6,102 bases of DNA, from NCBI GenBank assembly GCA_046727435.1, contig JBKPCR010000466.1:1-6102 (forward strand), given 5' to 3'. The stretch's first letter is position 1. Every line of letters starts with the position of its first letter. The position numbers and the translations under genes were made by a program. This DNA comes from CAVPRW01 sp046727435 [NCBI: bacterium] (GTDB taxonomy: Bacteria; Tectomicrobia; Entotheonellia; J063). The notes below the pieces were generated by a model. The model was given only the letters and a program-made list of their open reading frames with translations. It searched no databases and was not told the origin of the DNA. Of this stretch, positions 1-5,961 are shown piece after piece.

Positions 1-957
1 CGCCCGATCGGGAATGTCGATGCCAGCCAGCTTCTCCACCGACAAGAGGTAGGCCAGGTTATTCATCACTCCACCCAAGTAGTCGACGCGGTCGGTATAG
101 GGGATGTAAGTATGCCAGGATTGGCGCTCCCCCATCTTCTCCGCGCCCCGGTGATGAAAGCCAATATCTGGCACCGCATCGATGATCTGCTCGCCATCGA
201 GCTGCAGGATGATGCGCAACACGCCGTGCGTGCCGGGGTGCTGCGGACCGAGGTTCAGGAACATAAAATCGGTATCTTCCCCTCTCGGCTCGATCCCCCA
301 CTCCTCCGGATGGAAGCGTAGCGCCTCTTCCTCGCCCTCCTGCTTGTCATCCGGGAGTTGAAAGGGCTCCATCTCTGAGGCCCGGGCTGGGTGGTCCTTG
401 CGGAGCGGATGGCCGACCCAGGTGGGCGGCATGAGGATGCGCCGCAAGTTGGGATGGCCTGTGAAGGTGACGCCGAACATATCCCAGGCCTCGCGCTCGT
501 ACCAATTCGCCGCAGGCCAGAGATCGACCACACTCGGCAGAGAGGGATACTCGCCGTTCAGTGCCACCTTAATGCGTACATCGGCCTTGCGTTCGTAGGA
601 GAGGAGTTGATAGACAATCGTGAAATCGCTCGCCGGTTGATCCTGACGGTTGGCCCGCAACCGTTCGTCGATGCCGCACAGATCGTAGAGCATGCGGTAA
701 GGTGGACTCGCCTCCTCTTTCAAGTACCGTAGGACGCCACGCATATGCTCCTTCGCCACCCACAGCGTCGGCATTTCATCACAGGTGGCCTGTGGCGTGA
801 CGGTCACCTCGCCAAACCTGTTTTGCAAAGCCTGCATGACGTCAGAGTAATCGCTCATGGCAAGACACAATTGAGAGATGTTCGAGGGTTCACGCTGGTC
901 ATCCCATGGTACAAACTGGGGCTGGATGTGGCCCAATCCCGACGCGGCATGATCCAT
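1..957 (-). CDS. nuoCD: NADH-quinone oxidoreductase subunit C/D fusion (complex I), 3' end outside window
   Basis: Fused NuoC (30 kDa) and NuoD (49 kDa) subunits of the peripheral arm of complex I, which carries electrons from NADH towards quinone; NuoD helps form the quinone site with NuoB. The frame runs open to base 1. The NuoC part shows the family signature [13 protein letters not shown] and [20 protein letters not shown]. It continues without a break into NuoD with [19 protein letters not shown], then [18 protein letters not shown] and [13 protein letters not shown]. This matches the E. coli-type fused protein (about 600 residues), of which roughly half is present. The start is uncertain. 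The ATG at 957 lies 2 nt after the nuoB stop and the frame is open from there, but conserved sequence begins only near the ATG at 858 ([16 protein letters not shown]). Neither has a clear Shine-Dalgarno sequence. Identity is very secure; the start is not. Confidence 0.95.
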   Translation of the reverse strand, partial: MDHAASGLGHIQPQFVPWDDQREPSNISQLCLAMSDYSDVMQALQNRFGEVTVTPQATCDEMPTLWVAKEHMRGVLRYLKEEASPPYRMLYDLCGIDERLRANRQDQPASDFTIVYQLLSYERKADVRIKVALNGEYPSLPSVVDLWPAANWYEREAWDMFGVTFTGHPNLRRILMPPTWVGHPLRKDHPARASEMEPFQLPDDKQEGEEEALRFHPEEWGIEPRGEDTDFMFLNLGPQHPGTHGVLRIILQLDGEQIIDAVPDIGFHHRGAEKMGERQSWHTYIPYTDRVDYLGGVMNNLAYLLSVEKLAGIDIPDRA

Positions 958-959
958 TA

Positions 960-1598
960 TCAGACGGTGTCTGGGGGACGTAGTTCGGTCACCTGCTGCC
1001 TAGTGGCTCGCTTGAGATCCCGCATGGACGGGCGAGATGGCCGCTCGACACCTTGCGGCCCAACGAGCCAGCTTAACGGGCGTTTCTCTTGGCCGACAGC
1101 CTCCTGTAGCAATAACAAGCCTTCCATGAAGCTGTCGGGACGTGGGGGACACCCGGGTACGTAGAGGTCTACCGGCAGGAACTTGTCCACCCCCTGGACG
1201 ACGCTGTAGATGTCATACATCCCGCCGGAGTTGGCACATGACCCCATGGAGATCACCCAACGCGGTTCCATCATCTGCTCATGCAAGCGCCGGATGATCG
1301 GCGCCATTTTGATGAACACAGTACCAGCAATGACCATCACATCGGCCTCTCTCGGTGTACCGCGGATCACTTCTGAACCGAAGCGTGCGATGTCATATTT
1401 GCTGGTGATGCTCGTTGCCATCTCCACGTAGCAACATGACAGACCGAAATTAAAGGGCCACAGTGAATTCTTCCGCCCCCAGGCGACGAGATCCTGCAGA
1501 CGAGCCAACAGCAGGCTGCTGCGGACGGAGTCTACCAGTGAGCCGTTGCCTGCCCTCGGCGTTGTTGACGCCGTCGCTGTACTGAGCCACCACCGCAT
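960..1598 (-). CDS. nuoB: NADH-quinone oxidoreductase subunit B (complex I, cluster N2)
   Basis: NuoB (20 kDa/PSST homologue), a membrane-associated cytoplasmic subunit that holds the terminal iron-sulfur cluster N2 and passes electrons to quinone. With the ATG at 1598 the protein has 212 residues, close to the usual 160-220. The four N2 ligands are visible: the Cys55-Cys56 pair in [10 protein letters not shown], Cys121 in [15 protein letters not shown], and Cys150 in VPGCPPRP. The frame extends upstream to an ATG at 1694, overlapping nuoA. I prefer 1598 because a GGGAGGGAGG purine run lies about 10 nt before it and the extra 32 residues are basic and unlike NuoB. It lies 58 nt after nuoA and is almost contiguous with nuoCD, so one operon is likely. 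Nothing looks damaged. Confidence 0.97.
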   Translation of the reverse strand: MRWWLSTATASTTPRAGNGSLVDSVRSSLLLARLQDLVAWGRKNSLWPFNFGLSCCYVEMATSITSKYDIARFGSEVIRGTPREADVMVIAGTVFIKMAPIIRRLHEQMMEPRWVISMGSCANSGGMYDIYSVVQGVDKFLPVDLYVPGCPPRPDSFMEGLLLLQEAVGQEKRPLSWLVGPQGVERPSRPSMRDLKRATRQQVTELRPPDTV

Positions 1599-1656
1599 CG
1601 CTCGCGTGCCTCCCTCCCACTCCCGGCGTGCAACGGGATACTGAGCCTGACGTCCT

Positions 1657-2130
1657 TTACGCCTTTTCGCTCTCAGCCGCCCTCCTCCCATCATGGGACA
1701 TGAATGGTGCCACTCGCATGGACCACGGCCTGCCCTGCCGAGGGCGAGCGCGCCAGTCTAACGTCCCCATCCGCCACTCGTAGAGCAGCGCGGCGACTAA
1801 GACGCCGATGAAGATCACCACACCTGTGTAACCGACCCAGCCGACCTCCTGAGCTGCTACGGCCCAGGCGAAAATGAACACGGCTTCCAAGTCGAAGATC
1901 ACAAAGAACATGGCGATTAGATAAAAATCCGCCGACAGGCGGAGGCGCGCCGATCCCGTCGGGGTGATCCCCGATTCATAGGGTTCGCCAGTAGCCCGAT
2001 CCGTGTGCCGCTGCCCCAAGAGCCACGACAGGACCAACATGCTTGTGACCAGCGCCATCACCATGGCAGCATACACGACCAACGGCCACAGCATGTCAGG
2101 TCGTTCAACGGCGGTATGCAAGACGTTCAT
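1657..2130 (-). CDS. nuoA: NADH-quinone oxidoreductase subunit A (complex I membrane subunit)
   Basis: NuoA (ND3 homologue), a small inner-membrane subunit at the junction of the peripheral and membrane arms of complex I. From the ATG at 2130 it has 157 residues (E. coli: 147). Three membrane segments are visible: about residues 13-38 ([12 protein letters not shown]...), about 68-92 containing [21 protein letters not shown] with the conserved acidic pair, and about 97-119 ([19 protein letters not shown]). The ND3 loop is seen as [21 protein letters not shown]. The tail is basic and divergent. The frame is open further upstream (ATGs at 2193 and 2238). I chose 2130 because it lines up with the E. 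coli N-terminus; its purine-rich GGAAGG sits too close to the ATG to decide. It is the first gene of the nuo operon here. Confidence 0.95.
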   Translation of the reverse strand: MNVLHTAVERPDMLWPLVVYAAMVMALVTSMLVLSWLLGQRHTDRATGEPYESGITPTGSARLRLSADFYLIAMFFVIFDLEAVFIFAWAVAAQEVGWVGYTGVVIFIGVLVAALLYEWRMGTLDWRARPRQGRPWSMRVAPFMSHDGRRAAESEKA

Positions 2131-2585
2131 CCTTCCACTTGACTCGTGCGTCGGGCTCGCCAAGGAGGCATAACTATCCACGTTGTCTTTCATTCTGAGA
2201 GGGATGAAGCGCATCCAGCATATAGGCGATAGGCGCAAGTTCCATACCAGAAGGACAACTCCCCGCGACTCCTGGAGCTGCGAACGTCGAGAGCGCCAGG
2301 TCAGTCGGCGGTAAGGCCTGATATGACGCCCACTCGACGACTACTCGCCTTGCCTAGATGAAGCGTCGCCCGCCATATGACGCGCTCTGAGAATGAGAGC
2401 GGTAGCACCTAGGATGTCTCAATTTGATAAGAAAGGGGATGGCAAAAAATCGCTGCAGAGAAATGATGATCGCTGGGCGCCGTTGCCAGACAAGTCGTGG
2501 CGCGAGCGCCGGCGCCCTGGCCTGGTTCTTTTTCATTATGAGAGAGCCTTAATCGCGCCGATATCGATTGTCCTGGGGCAAGCGC
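2131..2585. other. gap upstream of nuoA; no convincing gene
   Basis: This 455-base stretch must contain the leader, and perhaps the promoter, of the nuo operon. I see no gene I would defend and no clean -35/-10 pair. Short open frames exist on both strands: a 60-codon minus frame starting at 2536, and a plus frame from the ATG at 2414 that would overlap the 3' end of the next ORF. Neither has a ribosome binding site or recognisable sequence. The part around 2499-2516 is a GC-rich inverted repeat built on GGCGC/GCGCC. On the plus strand it is followed by a pyrimidine run (2524-2534), weakly terminator-like. A nine-base direct repeat lies at 2321-2329 and 2375-2383. Confidence 0.5.
2321..2383. 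repeat. direct repeat ATATGACGC, two copies 54 bp apart
   Basis: ATATGACGC occurs at 2321-2329 and again at 2375-2383, start to start 54 bp, roughly 190-250 bp upstream of the nuoA start. Two same-facing copies about five helical turns apart could be operator half-sites for the nuo operon. A nine-base repeat in a few hundred bases may also be chance; no known regulator motif is recognised. Confidence 0.25.
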
Positions 2586-2804
2586 TCACCGGCTTTCGAG
2601 GGTGCTCTCAACCCAACTTATGACTTGTTCCTGTCGATCCTGCAGGCGTGCAAGTGCAGATCCCTCCATGAATTGCACGGCTTCTAGGCTGTCGCAGCCG
2701 GTATCTCGCATATATTCTTGAACGGCCTTTTCGTACGCTTGCTCGGCCTGCGCTGCTTCACGTCCTACGGCTTCCTGAAAGGCGCCGCCTCGATCGTCGA
2801 ACAC
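2586..2804 (-). CDS. small hypothetical protein, GTG start, helical and Glu/Gln-rich
   Basis: I do not recognise this 72-residue protein. It begins with GTG at 2804 (VFDDRGG..., read as Met). It is rich in Ala, Glu and Gln, with alternation typical of amphipathic helix (REAAQAEQAYEKAVQEYM and LARLQDRQEQVISWVEST), and has a single Cys at about residue 37. There is no signal peptide or membrane segment. It lies 47 nt downstream of the rhodanese-CBS stop on the same strand, so it could be the last gene of that transcript. Against it: no Shine-Dalgarno sequence precedes the GTG (that stretch is pyrimidine-rich), and no in-frame ATG lies upstream before a TGA. It could be a real small gene or the remnant of a larger one. 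The residue pattern looks coding. Confidence 0.45.
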   Translation of the reverse strand: MFDDRGGAFQEAVGREAAQAEQAYEKAVQEYMRDTGCDSLEAVQFMEGSALARLQDRQEQVISWVESTLESR

Positions 2805-2851
2805 CGAGCCGAGGAGGCGTAGCGGCGCTAGTGTAGCTCAGGGCCGTGTCG

Positions 2852-3523
2852 TCACTCCGCAGCCGTACGTTGCAGAATCCCTACGAGATTGCCATCGGCG
2901 GTCGTAATTAAGACGCTGTCTAGCTGGCGTTGTTGCATATAAGCGCTCATCTCCTTAAGTGCGACGTCCGGGCGAAAGGTACTTGGGCCAGGCTCCATCA
3001 CCTCTTCAACGAGTTGCTGGGGATCGCCGTCCAAGGCCTGCCCTTGCAGCAAGCCAAGCACAACGCGCTGCTCGTTCACCACCACGCAGCCATCCCACCC
3101 CGCGGCCCGCACATGCTTGGCCACCTCGCCCAGGCGGTCCGTCAAGCGGCAGGTAGATACATCGCGTCGTACGCGCTCGCCAACACGGGGAACTCCCGCC
3201 CGTTTCCCCTCCGTTGGCAGGCCACTGGCCTGCCACTCTACCTTTCCCGCTACATAGTCAAACACCTGAGTGAAGCCGAGACTTTCGAGCCGCCACGCGG
3301 CTCGGGGGCTCAGGTCTCAACGTGCGTCATAGCAGTAGACAATCACCGGTCGGTCGCGTCGCAGCTTCGCCGCTGTTTCACGCGTCAACTTGGTCAACGG
3401 CAGATGGATGGCTCCGGGGAGGTGTTCCTCCTCGTATTCCCTCGCCGGTAACACCTCGACGAGTTGAGCCTCTGCGTCGGCGACCAGTCGCTGTACCTCG
3501 TTCCGAAGAATCTCTCGTACCAT
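2852..3523 (-). CDS. rhodanese-CBS protein with in-frame UGA at the catalytic position: candidate selenoprotein
   Basis: One frame of 223 codons, interrupted only by UGA at 3319-3317 (codon 69). Residues 1-103 form a rhodanese (sulfurtransferase) domain: VEVLPAREYEEEHLPGAIHLP, then VIVYCYDAR-UGA-DLSPRAAWRLE, then LGFTQVFDYVAGKVEWQASG. Reading UGA as X gives C64-X4-X69-X4-R74. X69 thus takes the place of the persulfide-forming Cys of the C-X4-R loop, a Cys in relatives as I recall them. Residues about 118-222 form two CBS motifs (DVSTCRLTDRLGEV... and VMEPGPSTFRPDVALKEM...LVGIL), which usually bind adenosyl ligands. GTGGAGAG, about 5 nt before the ATG at 3523, supports that start. The frame also runs upstream into a dehydrogenase remnant. 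I favour selenocysteine because of the hairpin just downstream. If UGA is only a stop, this is a pseudogene split into a rhodanese half and a CBS half. Confidence 0.75.
3264..3319 (-). promoter_or_regulatory. candidate bacterial SECIS element after the UGA
   Basis: Reading the minus strand, UGA (3319-3317) is followed by 12 nt, then CGAGCCGC (3304-3297), loop GUG (3296-3294) and GCGGCUCG (3293-3286), a perfect 8-bp hairpin. Outside it ACCUGAG (3315-3309) pairs perfectly with CUCAGGU (3270-3264). The apical loop begins 20 nt after the UGA and its first base is G. Both features fit the published description of bSECIS elements, which SelB binds to bring Sec-tRNA to the ribosome. The hairpin overlaps codons for the conserved RAAWRLE, so part of its symmetry may be protein-driven. 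Confidence 0.6.
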
Positions 3524-3553
3524 GGTATCTCTCCACGTCCGGTGCGAGACAGC

Positions 3554-3721
3554 AGGCTCGAGTTTCATCTTAATCCATCCCGGTCGGCTCTCGTCGAAGG
3601 CATTGTAGCCATCGATCGCCGAGCTATGCATCTCACGCTGGGTGAGGATCTCCGCCGGGTCGAGCTCGCCGCTGCGCATCATTCAGATATCCCCAACTCT
3701 ATGAAAGACTACTGTTTTCAT
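3554..3721 (-). pseudogene. zinc-dependent alcohol/formaldehyde dehydrogenase remnant, centre deleted
   Basis: Only the two ends of a zinc alcohol dehydrogenase (COG1063-type, about 350-390 residues when intact) remain. The ATG at 3721 gives MKTVVFHRVGDI, the typical N-terminus (MKAVVFHGVGDIR...). A TGA at 3685-3683 follows at once. The same frame then reads MRSGELDPAEILTQRE...IDGYNAFDESRPGWIKMKLEP, the typical C-terminus. About 300 residues are missing, including the catalytic and structural zinc sites and the NAD-binding Rossmann fold. No stop follows the KLEP end, so the frame runs on into the rhodanese gene starting at 3523. It lies 56 nt after the cupin stop, with AAGGAG upstream of the ATG. 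Family recognition rests on the two end motifs and is fairly firm; I cannot tell a true deletion from an assembly error. Confidence 0.75.
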
Positions 3722-3777
3722 AGGCCCTTTTTCTCTCCTTGAGACCGCCCCAGTATGATCCTCTTCTTCGCGGCCCT

Positions 3778-4119
3778 TTATCCCTCATCCCGCCCGTGGA
3801 CTTGCCCTGGCGGGTAGGTGGCCTCGACAGCTGTGAATGGCTCCAGAATTTTGTAGGTATGAACGGAGCCTTTGGGGACGACCCAGGAGTCGCCGGGCTC
3901 AAGCAGCACTTTTTGCCCCTCGAGGTGCAACTCGGCACGCCCTTTGATCACATAGCCCACGGTTTCATACTCGCGCTGCGATGTCGGTTCAGGCTCGCCG
4001 GCTGGCTCGTTCTCCCAAAGGCGCATCGAAACATGCACACCCGACGCCAGGTACTTCTGGTTCATCTGACCCTTTGGCGAATGTTTAGAAGCGACTTTCG
4101 TGACGCTTTTGTCACCCAT
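3778..4119 (-). CDS. small single-domain cupin protein
   Basis: A 113-residue protein with one cupin (double-stranded beta-helix) domain at about residues 45-105. Motif 2 is clear: GDSWVVPKGSVHTYKI (Gly76, Pro82, Gly84, His87). Motif 1 is degenerate: EYETVGYVIKGRAELHL keeps the Glu and the GYVIKG turn but lacks the usual His-X-His pair, so classical three-His metal binding is not expected. Substrate and reaction are unknown; cupins of this size include sensors, isomerases and dioxygenase-like proteins. The ATG at 4119 is preceded by GGGGAGGAG, about 8 nt away, a strong ribosome binding site. It starts 37 nt after the ribonucleotide reductase pseudogene and is followed by the dehydrogenase remnant. 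It appears to be the only undamaged gene between two deleted ones. Confidence 0.85.
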   Translation of the reverse strand: MGDKSVTKVASKHSPKGQMNQKYLASGVHVSMRLWENEPAGEPEPTSQREYETVGYVIKGRAELHLEGQKVLLEPGDSWVVPKGSVHTYKILEPFTAVEATYPPGQVHGRDEG

Positions 4120-4156
4120 ATTAGTCTCCTCCCCTTAGCGATGACAGTACACCCCT

Positions 4157-4784
4157 TCAGAGCTTACAGGCATAGGGATCGCACTGAGCGAAGTGTTCGT
4201 GTTCCTCGTCGGATTCTCCTTCTCCAAGCTCGAGAACCTGTTGCCCCTTGCTACCATAGTGAAACACCGTAATGCCCTTGAGCCCCCATTCCCATGCCTG
4301 GCGATAGATTGTAGCGATGTCTTCGGGCGTTGCCGTCTGAGGCAGGTTGATAGTTTTTGAGACGGCATTGTCCACCGGTGGAAGCCACCAAGTCCCCCTT
4401 GGGCCGCAGGCGCGAAAAGGCAAAGCCGGTGCCACCCCCTGACTGTTGGATGAGGGCCGCTAGCCTGAGCGACTCGAAGATATCCGATAGGCTATCTTCC
4501 ACTGGCAGCACGAAGCAAGCGCTCAGCTGCCCCAATGCTGTACCGGCATTCATAAGCGTGGGGGAATTGGGCAGAAAATCGAGGTGCACGAGCGTCTCCA
4601 GAAAGGCCTATTCCCACTGGCCTGTGGCCTTGGAGTTGTCAAACTGCTCTTCAGCCTCGGCGATGCTGCGGGCGACGCGTTGAAAGAGTTCCTGTGGCGT
4701 TTCGATGATCTGACCGCTGACATCTCGTTGGAGATAGCGCACCTCAAGCACCTTCTGGGCGTTCTCTGACAAATGGATCGGCAT
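4157..4784 (-). pseudogene. nrdJ: class II (B12-dependent) ribonucleotide reductase, internally deleted with amber codon
   Basis: Remains of an adenosylcobalamin-dependent ribonucleotide reductase, which makes deoxynucleotides for DNA synthesis. The ATG at 4784, with AGGAGGGG 5' to it, opens MPIHLSENAQKVLEVRYLQRD. At codon 59 an amber TAG (4610-4608) stands where relatives have Glu (QWE-stop-AFLETL). The frame then continues with the typical [27 protein letters not shown] and [19 protein letters not shown] up to STGG. There it joins, in a different phase, the far C-terminus: [33 protein letters not shown] and CDPYACKL with a Cys pair. Several hundred residues are missing, among them the radical-bearing Cys region and most of the barrel and cobalamin site. 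About 138 and 72 codons remain at the two ends. Nonsense, deletion and frameshift together make this a pseudogene unless the sequence is wrong. Confidence 0.88.
4371..4382. repeat. 12-bp perfect palindrome at the nrdJ deletion junction
   Basis: TCCACCGGTGGA reads the same on both strands. The N-terminal frame ends here (Ser-Thr-Gly-Gly) and the C-terminal frame begins here (Val-Asp-Asn), sharing GTGGA (4375-4371). That overlap is what microhomology between the two deletion ends would leave. Confidence 0.6.
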
Positions 4785-5382
4785 CGTTCCCCTCCTACGC
4801 AGATTTCGTCGTCGGTGGCCATGTCGTCGCCGTCTACGAGCCTTTGACGCAACTTCTATGCCACGGACTTGAGCACTCGGGGCATAAGTCAGGCATTGCC
4901 TACGCTGGGTGTGTGTGTGCTGCTCCATATCCTTCGTCTCAACATGAGATGATGAGCTGCTCTCCCTCCCCATACTGAAAGGAAGCCCGCCCTCGGCTTG
5001 CCCCACGTGAGGAGCCTTGCATCCACTTCGATCGTCGCGCATCTAGAGGACTGCGATCTATGCGGACGGTAGCAGTACGTATAGACGTAGCCGCATGCAT
5101 AGGCCCCTTATCTTTATAGGAATTTAATGCGCTAGGACTCGAGGCCGTTAAAGAAGGCGCGGGGGATGAAGGGAAGAGACGTGGTACGCAGGTTGCAAAA
5201 ATATTATGTGTAGCTGCGCAACGGTGAACCTGGAAAGCGCTTTGTGCAGGACTAGCACTGCCGGAACAGGCGGAGAAGGAACATGCCTGGAAGACGGCGC
5301 TTGGGCAGGAATGGATGTAGGCAGGGGAACTTGAGCCAGGTCGCCGTGCAAGGCCAAGCGGTCTTGTAGAAGGGAGGTTGTC
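4785..5382. other. 598-bp gap between divergent nrdJ remnant and ybaK-like gene
   Basis: No intact gene is supported. Next to nrdJ the minus strand codes for an Arg-rich low-complexity stretch with no start of its own. A tiny minus-strand ORF (4896-4834) would give MPDLCPECSSPWHRSCVKGS, with a Cys-Pro-Glu-Cys knuckle. A short GT repeat lies at 4909-4919. A foldable element sits at 5060-5096. From 5120 to 5320 the plus strand is open in one frame except for a TGA at 5225-5227, but it has no start codon. An AT-rich island at 5196-5208 could belong to a promoter in either direction; I see no convincing -35. Upstream of the deacylase the plus strand is purine-rich. Confidence 0.5.
5060..5096. repeat. 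nested inverted repeat
   Basis: ATGCGG (5060-5065) pairs with CCGCAT (5091-5096). Inside it TACGT (5076-5080) pairs with ACGTA (5085-5089) around the loop ATAG. A ten-base bulge (5066-5075) lies on one side and one base on the other. No U-run follows, so it is not a standard terminator. It could be a protein binding site or a structured leader between the divergent genes. Confidence 0.4.
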
Positions 5383-5853
5383 ATGCCAGTTAAACACTTG
5401 CAAGAGTTTCTGGACAACCATCACGTGAAGTATGAAATCATCACGCACTCGCCAGCCTATAGTGCGCAGGCGATCGCGGCTTCCACCCACACACCGGGAA
5501 AGGAGTTTGCGAAACCCGTCATCGTGAGGCTCGACGGGAAAATGATCATGGCCGTATTACCCGCGTGTAATTTGGTCGATTTCGATCGTCTCAAAAAAGT
5601 GGCGGGGGCGGGTCATGCGGAACTCGCGCATGAGGAGGAGTTTCAAACCCTCTTTCCGGAGTGTGAGGTCGGGGCAATACCACCCTTTGGCAGCCTGTAT
5701 GGTTTAGAGGCTTTTGTGGACGAGACACTGATCGAAGACCAGGAGATCGCCTTCAGCGCAGGCTCTCACCAGGAACTGATACGCATGGCCTCCAGGGATT
5801 TTGAAGGCATAGCCAAGCAAAAGGTGGCGGGATTCTCGTATAAGGTTTCATAA
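5383..5853 (+). CDS. YbaK/ProX-type aminoacyl-tRNA deacylase domain protein
   Basis: A 156-residue single-domain protein of the YbaK/EbsC/ProX superfamily. These cytoplasmic hydrolases remove wrongly attached amino acids from tRNA (Cys-tRNA(Pro) for YbaK, Ala-tRNA(Pro) for ProXp-ala). Visible signatures are the N-terminal helix HLQEFLDNHHVKYEIITHSPAYSAQ, then GKEFAKPVIVRLDGKMIMAVLP with Lys44 at the conserved Lys-Pro-Val position, then GAIPPFGSLYGLEAFVDE, with the IPPFG loop lining the pocket, and AFSAGSHQELIRM near the end. Length and motif order match the family. The ATG at 5383 follows GGGAGG by 5 nt, an excellent ribosome binding site. The exact tRNA substrate cannot be told from sequence, so no symbol is given. 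It stands alone on the plus strand, opposite the nrdJ remnant. Confidence 0.9.
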   Translation: MPVKHLQEFLDNHHVKYEIITHSPAYSAQAIAASTHTPGKEFAKPVIVRLDGKMIMAVLPACNLVDFDRLKKVAGAGHAELAHEEEFQTLFPECEVGAIPPFGSLYGLEAFVDETLIEDQEIAFSAGSHQELIRMASRDFEGIAKQKVAGFSYKVS

Positions 5854-5870
5854 CTCCAACGCTCAGGAGC

Positions 5871-5929
5871 AGGGCGCTGTGACCGCAGCTCGGCTTCGCC
5901 AGAGCGAGCGTCAGGCGCCGGTCAGCCCT
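5871..5929 (+). other. strongly foldable spacer between ybaK-like gene and next gene
   Basis: AGGGC (5871-5875) plus TGACC (5880-5884) pair with GGTCA (5920-5924) plus GCCCT (5925-5929), leaving a 4-nt bulge. Inside lies a second hairpin, GCTCGGC (5888-5894), loop TTC, then GCC (5898-5900), a bulged A and GAGC (5902-5905). There is no following U-run. It may be a 3' end or attenuator of the deacylase transcript, a leader structure for the gene at 5962, or a small RNA. Confidence 0.45.
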
Positions 5930-5961
5930 GGAATTTGCTCGCTAAGAGATAGGGAGGGGTT

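Noticed and set aside
2354-2536. Minus-strand ORF of 60 codons (MKKNQARAPALAP...)
   Set aside because: No ribosome binding site, arginine-rich composition typical of non-coding GC-rich DNA, no family.
2414-2623. Plus-strand ORF of 69 codons (MSQFDKKGDGKK...)
   Set aside because: No ribosome binding site and no recognised family; its end overlaps the opposite-strand small ORF. The first 30 residues look protein-like, so it is not fully excluded.
3683-3685. A second in-frame UGA, read as another selenocysteine
   Set aside because: It sits at the join of two ends of a deleted dehydrogenase, no Cys is expected there, and no good hairpin follows at the right distance.
4608-4610. In-frame UAG in the reductase read as pyrrolysine
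   Set aside because: Relatives have Glu there, the gene also carries a deletion and a frameshift, and nothing else suggests pyrrolysine use.
4909-4919. GT dinucleotide repeat
   Set aside because: Too short to call a phase-variable tract and not inside or next to an intact gene.
4785-5042. Upstream extension of the reductase frame
   Set aside because: Low-complexity Arg-rich sequence; the strong AGGAGGGG site marks 4784 as the start.
5196-5211. Possible NrdR box upstream of the reductase remnant
   Set aside because: Only the right half (TATGTGT-like) fits, it is a single copy, and it lies about 400 bp from the start.
4939-5490. 183-codon minus-strand ORF across the intergenic region
   Set aside because: It runs antisense through the start of the deacylase gene and has Ser/Ala/Pro-rich composition without any motif.
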